Assembly (NCBI GenBank): GCA_006503535.1
Contig: QYRS01000012.1
Span: forward strand, 1,550,001-1,614,000
Reading direction: 5' to 3'
DNA: 64,000 nt
Source of the DNA: Arthrinium phaeospermum
Taxonomy: Eukaryota > Ascomycota > Sordariomycetes > Amphisphaeriales > Apiosporaceae
A program made the translations under genes and the position numbers. Of this stretch, positions 57,382 to 64,000 are shown in pieces. Each line of letters begins with the position of its first letter. The stretch's first letter is position 1. Under the pieces are notes generated by a model. The model saw nothing but the letters and a program-made list of their open reading frames with translations. It made no database searches and was not told the origin of the DNA.

Positions 57382-60064
57382 ATGAGTCGGACCACAGTTC
57401 TCCAGAGCCTGCTAAAGGCGACTCTGGTCTGCGCGTTACAGCAGCAGCAGAAGATTTGGAAAGATCATAAACATAACGACCATCAATTCGACCCCAATCT
57501 GCCACAGGAGAAGCTCGAAGCCGCCAGGAAAGCCATTGAACATGGCAACGTCGATGACATCTTGGCAGTCGATGCCATGTTCACCGAGAACTCCCCGTAC
57601 GAAGAGGTTCGGGCCGCCGTACGTAACACTGATGGAGAGGAAGTCGCCAACACCGTCCGCGCCTGGATTCTCGGCTTCATCTTCGTCACCCTCGGCAGTG
57701 GTCTCAACATGTTCCTGAGTATGCGGAGCCCTGCCATTAGCTTCCCTGCCCTCGTTATCCTGCTCTTGGTTTACCCTGTCGGCTGTATATGGGCCAAAGT
57801 GATGCCGACTCGAGTCTTCAATACTTTTGGACTTCGATGGACTCTCAACACGGGACCCTTCAACATCAAGGAACATGTTGTCATCGTTCTGATGTCCAAC
57901 GTTTGCATAAGCTATGCCTACAGCACCGATGCGCTGCTGGCGTTGCAGGGCAAGCCGTTCTACGACATCAACCTGGGATGGGGCTTCTCGCTGCTCTTCA
58001 CCTTGAGTTCCCAGCTTATTGGTATAGCTCTCTCAGGGGTATTCCGACGATTCCTGGTCTGGCCATCGGCCATGATGTGGCCCAACCAATTCTCGAATAC
58101 GGCCTTGTTCTACGCATTGCATGACAAGAGCAAGAGCGACGGTGTCAGTACTAACGGATGGTACATCAGTCGCTATCGGTACTTTTTCCTCGTCACTGGT
58201 GGCATGTTCTGCTACTACTGGATCCCAGCTGTGCTATTTCAAGGCCTGTCCGTCTTCGCTTTCGTCACTTGGATCCGACCCGACAATGTGGTACTCAATC
58301 AGCTCTTTGGCGGTGTCACTGGACTCAGTCTCATCCCTATCACATTTGACTGGACGTACGTCTCTGCGTACCTGCAAGACCCCTTGCTTTCGCCCACACA
58401 CTCGCACATCAACACCCTATTCGGTCTGTTCTTCTTCGTCATACTCACCACCATCGGCATCACATATTCGGGCGCAATTTACGCCGATTACCTCCCCATG
58501 GTAACAGCCCAGACGTATGACAACACCCAGCAGGCATATAATGTCAGTCGGATCTTGGGCAGCGGCTTCACCTTCGACATAGCCAAATACAAGGAGTACT
58601 CGCCCCTTTTCCTACCACCGGCGTTCGCCCTGAACTACGGCTTGTCCTTCGCAGCTTTGACCGCGGCTCTGGTGCACATCGGATTGTTCCACGGGAAAGA
58701 GATCTGGTATCGTTTCAAAGCGGCACGAAACCAGGAGCCCGATATACACCTGCGATTGATGAAGAAGTACGAAGAAGCTCCCGACTGGTGGTACCTCATG
58801 CTCTTCGTGGGGTCCATTGCCATGGGCCTCGGAACAGTTCTCGGCTACAACTCGCAACTGCCTTGGGTAAGTTGCCCCAGGACACTCATCCGCCGTTCCC
58901 CACGCCCACGCGAAGAAGCATCCTATATGTTGAGGCGTCCGACGGTATGGGCATAAGTTCAATCTGCTAACCACTGACAATGACCAGTGGGCATTCTTTG
59001 TGTCGATCCTACTTGCTCTGGTATTCATCATACCTACATGCATGATACTGGGGATCTCGAACATTTACTTATCGCTTAACGTAATTTCACCCTTCCTGGC
59101 TGGCTTTATGATCCCTGGGCGCCCCATCGGCGTTATGATGTTCAAGGTCTTCAGTACTATCACTCTCGGTCAGGCACAGGTCAGTTTCCCAAGATCCCTT
59201 ATGCTAGAGTAATTGAAAGCTGACTTTCGAATCATATCAGACTTACAGCGGAGACCTGAAGTTAGCCCACTATATGAAGATCCCACCGAAAGTGACGTTC
59301 TGGTGTCAGGTTATGGCCACTATATGGGCGGCCTTCGTCCAGATTGCGGTCATGAATTGGACCCTGGGCAACATCCCCAATGTTTGCGCGAAGTAAGTTG
59401 CACCAACTATGTCCGTGTATATCTATTGAGGCTACCTCCTAACACCAAAACAGCAATCAAAAGGACCATTTCACATGTCCCAATGGACGAGCTTTCTTCT
59501 CTTCGTCCATTGTGTGGGGAGTTATTGGACCGCAGCGCATGTTTGGGCCGGATTCGATCTATGCCAAGTTCAACTGGTTCTGGCTGGTTGGGGCGGGATT
59601 GCCGGTCTTGCTATGGGTCTTGATCCGAAAACTGCGTGTTCCCCATATGCATCACTTCAATGCTCCCATCATGCTGGGCGCCATGTCCTGGCTGCCGCCG
59701 GCTACCCCCTTGTCGTTCTCGACCTGGGCCATTTTCGGTCTCATCTTCAACTACTGGATCAAGAAGCGCTGGAATGGCTGGTGGCGTACTTATAACTACC
59801 TGACAGCGGCGGGCCTGGATGCCGGGCTGGTCATCTCGACCGCTGTCATCTTCTTCGCCATCACGCTGCCGAATGTGAAGATCCCTCAGTGGTGGGGCAA
59901 CGTTGACATCTACAACACGGTAGTAAGTTTGACTCTTGGTTTCATTCTGATGTCTTTCTCGGTTTTGATGAGAGTGGCTAACCCCTATGGCACAGGACGC
60001 TTCTTACACAGGGTGGCTGAAAACTGTCCCTGAAGGCGAAACCTTTGGTCCAGCGACATGGTAG
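57382..60064 (+). CDS. OPT-family oligopeptide transporter
   Basis: Five exons (57382-58866, 58988-59179, 59241-59392, 59454-59922, 59996-60064) are joined over introns of 121, 61, 61 and 73 bases, most with clear branch sites. They give 788 residues with many hydrophobic helices. Diagnostic blocks are SPYEEVRAAVRNTDGEEVA, GSGLNMFLSMRSPAIS, WPSAMMWPNQFSN, ITFDWTYVSAYL, GFMIPGRPIGVM, KLAHYMKIPPKVTFW, NGRAFFSSSIVWGVIGPQ and the C-terminal GETFGPATW. The protein is a plasma-membrane or vacuolar proton-coupled importer of small peptides, glutathione or chelates; the substrate is not evident. The N-terminus is doubtful: a second frame starting at 57315 (MRLPFSKEEG to TAAAEDLE) fits the acidic family N-terminus better and meets this frame at AAA 57460-57462 if one A is extra. 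The first 25 or so residues given here may then be wrong. Confidence 0.93.
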
Positions 60065-61160
60065 ACTTCCTTCAAAGCGCGAATGTGGACCAATGTCGCG
60101 GCGAGCTCGGGACGAAGGTGACCGTACGTTTCGACGTGAGCAATATGAAATTTCCAAAGATGATGCACCTCATTCACTACCCTCTTCGTGATAGACACCA
60201 GACGAAACATTCTCGGCAAAAGAGACATGAATGTGGATGTGCCTCGCGACTCCCGCCACTGCATGATGTATCCTGTTTGAATAACAACAGCTTGAATCTC
60301 TACCAGTAATCACGATGCCGGAAAGTGATTGAATTGAATATTATGTCGAAAGTACCTGGTCGGCTGAATGGAGATGGTTTGTACAGGTGCGGCATTCCTC
60401 GCGCATGGTTTCGTTCGTCCTTTGGTTGGTGTACGTCAAAATTGGTGAGTGTGGTATTGCCCATCCTGGTCCATCGACGCGTCGGATGAACGCTATTACT
60501 TCTATTCCACGTCCATACGGAATAGGCCGTGGTGGTGATGTTGGGTGACGCTGAGAGCATTGCATTCCGACGAGCTGGAAAATGACGAAGGAAACCCCGA
60601 CAGTTTCTAGCGGCCAGCCGTCCAGCTTACTTCACATCGCCTACAGGCATCACTCTCGATTTGCAGTCAGATTCATGGAGTAAATATGGCCTCTTTAATA
60701 CGGGTTTCTCTCATCATTGCGAATTCTCTGTTCTCGTCAATTTAAGTGCTGGCAATGTGACACTTGCCCGCCCAAGCCACACGCTGTGGTGAAATTGAAT
60801 GACGTCCATCTGATCGTGGGCCTCAGCCTGTTCGCAAAGTACCACCACTGATGTGACATGATACACATGTCATGCTTCAATGGACCACGACGTAGTAACG
60901 CATGCTGAAAGGGTGAAGCTCGGCGAGGGCACATTACTTTGGCCGAGTTTGTACAGCCAAGGCAGCCAGATCAATCAATCAATCAAGTACACATGCGAAT
61001 GATCATGAGAAGCGGAATAGTTGGACGCGCGATATGTGTATTGCCAATAGTCAGACTGTATCATTGAATCCCACATGGTCCTCTGTTCAACAAGCAAAAT
61101 TTCCCACGAGGTGAAGACCCGCCATCCCAACCCTACTCCCGCAGTCGCTAGCCCAATCCC
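60065..61160. other. Spacer between convergent OPT and BTB genes
   Basis: 3' flanks only; no gene, repeat or RNA recognised in about 1.1 kb. Confidence 0.5.
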
Positions 61161-62177
61161 TCAATTACCGCCGACGTTGGCCCCGTCATCAGCGACAGCG
61201 GGAGCAGCTTCAACCTCGTCCGCAGCAGCGGCGGCAGTCGCAGAAGCCGCCGCCTTCTTGACCCTGACCTCTTCCTTCCGATACTCATCCAACTTGTCCT
61301 GGCACCGGCTGCACCGGCCCAGGACCTCTGCGTTGCGCGTCCAAATCCTCGCATACCGATCCCCACGCTGATCAAAGATAGCCTCGAGCTTCTCCTTGCA
61401 CACCTCGCACTCCTTGGGCGCGTAGCGCGCCACGGGCAGCCAGCCGCCGTGCTGGTGGCGCTCCTGCAGGATGGCGACGGCGAAGTCGGAGGCCTCGCCC
61501 ATGCGACGGATGAAGTTGCAGTCGGCCAGGACGATGTAGCACGTGGCGTTGACGAAGGAAGTGAAGGCCTTCTGCAGCGCGTCGTCCCTGTCCAGCCCGT
61601 ATCGGAAGGCGGCGGAGGCGCCGCAGATGACATTGCTGAGTTCGCAGTCCTCGAAGAGCTTCATTCGTTTCTTATCCGTCTTGAAACCCGTGACCTTGGT
61701 GAGGTAACGATGCTGCACGTCCCTCGCCACTTTCTCCAGATATTGTTGCAGGTACTCCAGGGCCTGGTCGCGGAACCCGATGGCGAAGTAGTCGGCCAAT
61801 TCATAGAGACGGATCAATTGGCTCGCGTATGTTGACTCTTCGGGCGAGATGTTGGCAGCCGGGTCCTCTGGCAGAGCACGCCCGTGTTAGCAAGCCAAGC
61901 GAAACCCCCGGAACCAAGACAGCGCGGATCAGTGACTGGGCTCACCTCCGGAGTAGATGTATCGCAGCACCTTCTCCACGTCACTCGGTTCGAAGTCGAA
62001 GTCGTCGTCGGAAATATTGAATACTCGGTTGGAGGCCTCGATGAAGTTGCCGCCGAGCGCCTTTTCGAACCACTGCGACTCGCGGCAAACAATGACGCGG
62101 TGGACATTCCAAGTCTGCCCGCCGCACTTGATAACAGCGTCGGTGAATCGGTCGTCACCGAAAGCACTGTACTTCAT
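61161..62177 (-). CDS. BTB/POZ-domain protein with C-terminal CxxC pairs
   Basis: Exon 1 (61946-62177) and exon 2 (61161-61867) flank a 78-base intron and encode 312 residues. The BTB fold is seen in FTDAVIKCGGQTWNVHRVIVC, SQWFEKALGGNF, VLRYIYSGEDPAAN and the helices with LYELADYFAIGFRDQAL. The start is the only ATG before the domain; the frame is open upstream but has no ATG. The C-terminal half contains CEVC and CSRC pairs about 35 residues apart, which could bind one zinc, and an Ala-rich acidic tail. BTB proteins of this kind in filamentous fungi may act as Cul3 substrate adaptors or simply as dimers; no MATH or Kelch domain is present. Confidence 0.88.
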
Positions 62178-63073
62178 TAGCCCACACGACAAAGCAAATA
62201 AGTTTGAGGCACGGGAGGGCCCAAGACACAGCGGCACGGCCGCTGTGGGTTGCGATGGCTTTCGTCTCCGAAACAGCACATCAACAATCGTTAAGAGCTT
62301 AACCGCCTTTCCCTTCGGATCGTCACGCACCGAGGAGAGTTGCTTGCGCGAAGCAGTCTCGCTATGGCGGCGACAAAACCTCCGGGGGTCGGTGATCAAG
62401 CAATGTCGCGGGTCGACGAGATTGGCATCTCGAAAGACCTGAATCGGGAACAATTCAAAGTAGGAACACTTTATGACGCATGTACCGTGAAGTACATACG
62501 TCGACCACGAGAAACAGAGCTGAGTAGGCACGAGTCCCACACAGCTACTGTCGAGGCGAAGCACGGAAGATAGAGACGCAAAAGCCCTCTGACATTTGCC
62601 CCTCTCTCGACGCAGTTGCCTTTCGCACGGAGCCAGTCTGAGAACCGTTTTCCAATGCTGCCGGACGTGCTTGCCTGCCTAGCATTTCTCCGAGAAGAAG
62701 ATGCTAGTGTTGTCGCAGCTCGGTAGTTACACACAAGCTGCTGTGCCTTGCCGCGGGATGCGTATGCCTTCCATGGGAAACTGGGAGACACCAGTGATGT
62801 CCCATCAGGATCCCACTCCTCAGCTGTCGCATGCCACTGCAAGGGCTACATTGCCTAATGAACGACTGCAGCACACAGATGGCATCAGTGTGACATCTGA
62901 GAAGAGCGCTGGGCTCATGCACCGGATGCCGCACCCACGTCTCTGCTCACGCTGTGTCTCTCGGAGGACTTGGCTGTCGAAGGTGATTTCGCGCAAGAGC
63001 TATCCTAGTTTGACACGAATTACCACCTCCCTCGCAATTCCGATTGAACAATGAAGTTCTCCCACAATGTTGA
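62178..63073. other. Upstream region of BTB gene, no gene recognised
   Basis: The minus-strand frame of the BTB gene remains open for about 129 codons upstream but without ATG and without protein-like content, so it is taken as leader or promoter. Nothing else is supported. Confidence 0.45.
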
Positions 63074-63385
63074 ACCATAAAGGTTCATATAGACAATTGG
63101 CTGGACCACGAAAGTCCATGTAGACAGTAGAGGTGAACCATGAAAGTCCTGTAGATAGTAGAGCGCGGAACCATGAAGGCCCGGAAAAGAGATCACGCAA
63201 CCATGAAGGTCCGGAAGAGAGAACGCGGAACCGTGAAGGTCCGGAGGAGAGATCACGCAACCATGAAGGTCCGGAAGAGAGTACGCGGAACCATAAAGGC
63301 CCGGAGGAGAAAGCGCGGAACCATGAAGGTCCGGAAGAGAGTAAGGCGGAACCATGAAGGTCCTGTGGAGAATGTACGGAGGCGC
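63074..63385. repeat. 30-bp minisatellite, about 10 copies
   Basis: Seven well-kept units of 30 bases lie between about 63165 and 63375, each with the core ACCATGAAGGTCCGGA. Three diverged units precede them from 63074. CGCGGA and CACGCA starts partly alternate, which suggests a 60-base higher-order unit. Because 30 is divisible by three, several frames are open on both strands (for example a GPEERSRNHE decapeptide on the plus strand). I see no start, signal peptide or splice support for translation, so a non-coding repeat is preferred. Confidence 0.8.
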
Positions 63386-64000
63386 TTGCCACCTCCACCC
63401 GTCACGCGATGAACATGTCCCATCTTGGTGCTCGAGCAGGGTTCGAAGACGCCTCCTATGTAGTATGGCCAGGACAAGGGGAAACACGATCGTTCCTTGG
63501 GGACGCGTGATGTCTCCGCCTCATCTTGTAAGGCTGTAGTATATTTGCTGGCCGTATATGAGCGTCGCTCTGAGGACCGCAGCAGCCTTTGCCACCTTGG
63601 TCCCTGGCAACACGTCAAAGCACAGCGGCTCGAGTGATGTCTGAACGCTGGCAAGCGGCGTGTAACGCCCATTTGCCAGGTCTAGTACATCGAGTATGGA
63701 GATTTCTAATATGACTCCTCTACTGTGAGCAGGCTCCGATTTGCACCATCCTGTCAGGTCGAGTATGTCAAGGAGCGAGTGCCCAGCGTTGAAGAGGATG
63801 GCGACGTGTGTCAGCATCCTCATCGCAGCCGAACGGTACAATTGACCATTGCGTTTACCAGCGTAGCAAGGACAGGACACAAAAGGTCTACCAAGACAGC
63901 ACGGATCGGGCAAGATGATCTTTCCAGAGTGCATCGCACTCTTCAAGGGCCGCCGAGGGCGCGGGTTGAAGAGGCTTTGCTTGTAGTATAGGACACTAGC
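63386..64000. other. Right edge, one weak minus-strand frame
   Basis: A minus-strand frame (about 63521-63934, first ATG at 63934) encodes some 137 residues with a hydrophobic stretch (MLTHVAILFNAGHSLLDILDL). I recognise no family and cannot tell it from chance opening. Otherwise nothing is seen before the window ends. Confidence 0.3.

Overview
The window looks like chromosomal DNA of a filamentous ascomycete, most likely a Sordariomycete. Genes are widely spaced and sit on both strands. Most introns are short (59-132 bases), with GT...AG ends and CTRAC-like branch sites. The gene set is typical of the group: a Pcl-type cyclin, CDK1 with the fungal insert, an AlkB-like dioxygenase, an OPT transporter, a GPI-anchored wall protein and PEX11. 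I cannot name the species.

Layout. 1-4.5 kb: no recognisable gene, some microsatellites and a 22-base C tract. 4.5-5.6 kb (-): Pho85-type cyclin. 5.6-21.4 kb: a gene-poor stretch of almost 16 kb. 21.4-23.4 kb (+): Ser/Thr/Pro-rich GPI wall protein. 25.1-26.1 kb (-): CDK1, divergent from an AlkB-type 2-oxoglutarate dioxygenase (27.2-28.3 kb, +). 28.9-30.2 kb (+): a tandem pair of small intronless cysteine-rich proteins. 32.5-34.1 kb (+): a PEX11-family gene with an unusually long first intron, convergent with an uncharacterised membrane protein (34.5-35.4 kb, -). 36.7-38.0 kb (+): a LisH/SRP40-type nucleolar protein followed by a stop-free in-frame extension. 41.2-42.8 kb (+): an uncharacterised 4-TM protein. 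43.4-43.6 kb (-): a probable micro-protein with its own TATA box. 44.7-45.6 kb (-): histidine-phosphatase/phosphoglycerate-mutase family protein. 47.7-48.3 kb (+): small Lys/Ala-rich four-exon gene. 49.4-50.6 kb: array of about 200-bp repeats. 51.7-53.2 kb (-): secreted berberine-bridge-type FAD oxidase. 57.3-60.1 kb (+): OPT oligopeptide transporter with five exons. 61.2-62.2 kb (-): BTB/POZ protein. 63.1-63.4 kb: 30-bp minisatellite.

The genes do not form an obvious cluster. CDK1 and the Pcl cyclin share a theme (cell cycle) but are about 19 kb apart. A window-wide peculiarity is that several otherwise convincing genes are broken by single missing bases, often at C/G runs: wall protein x2, SRP40, the Lys/Ala-rich gene and the FAD oxidase x3. 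There is also a probable extra A in the OPT 5' end. Each gene becomes a full-length family-like protein when one base per site is allowed for, so consensus errors are the simplest explanation, but this should be tested.

The most interesting unexplained items are the 114-codon open extension after the SRP40 stop, the hairpin-bearing 200-bp array, the cysteine-rich tandem pair and the 51-residue micro-protein.
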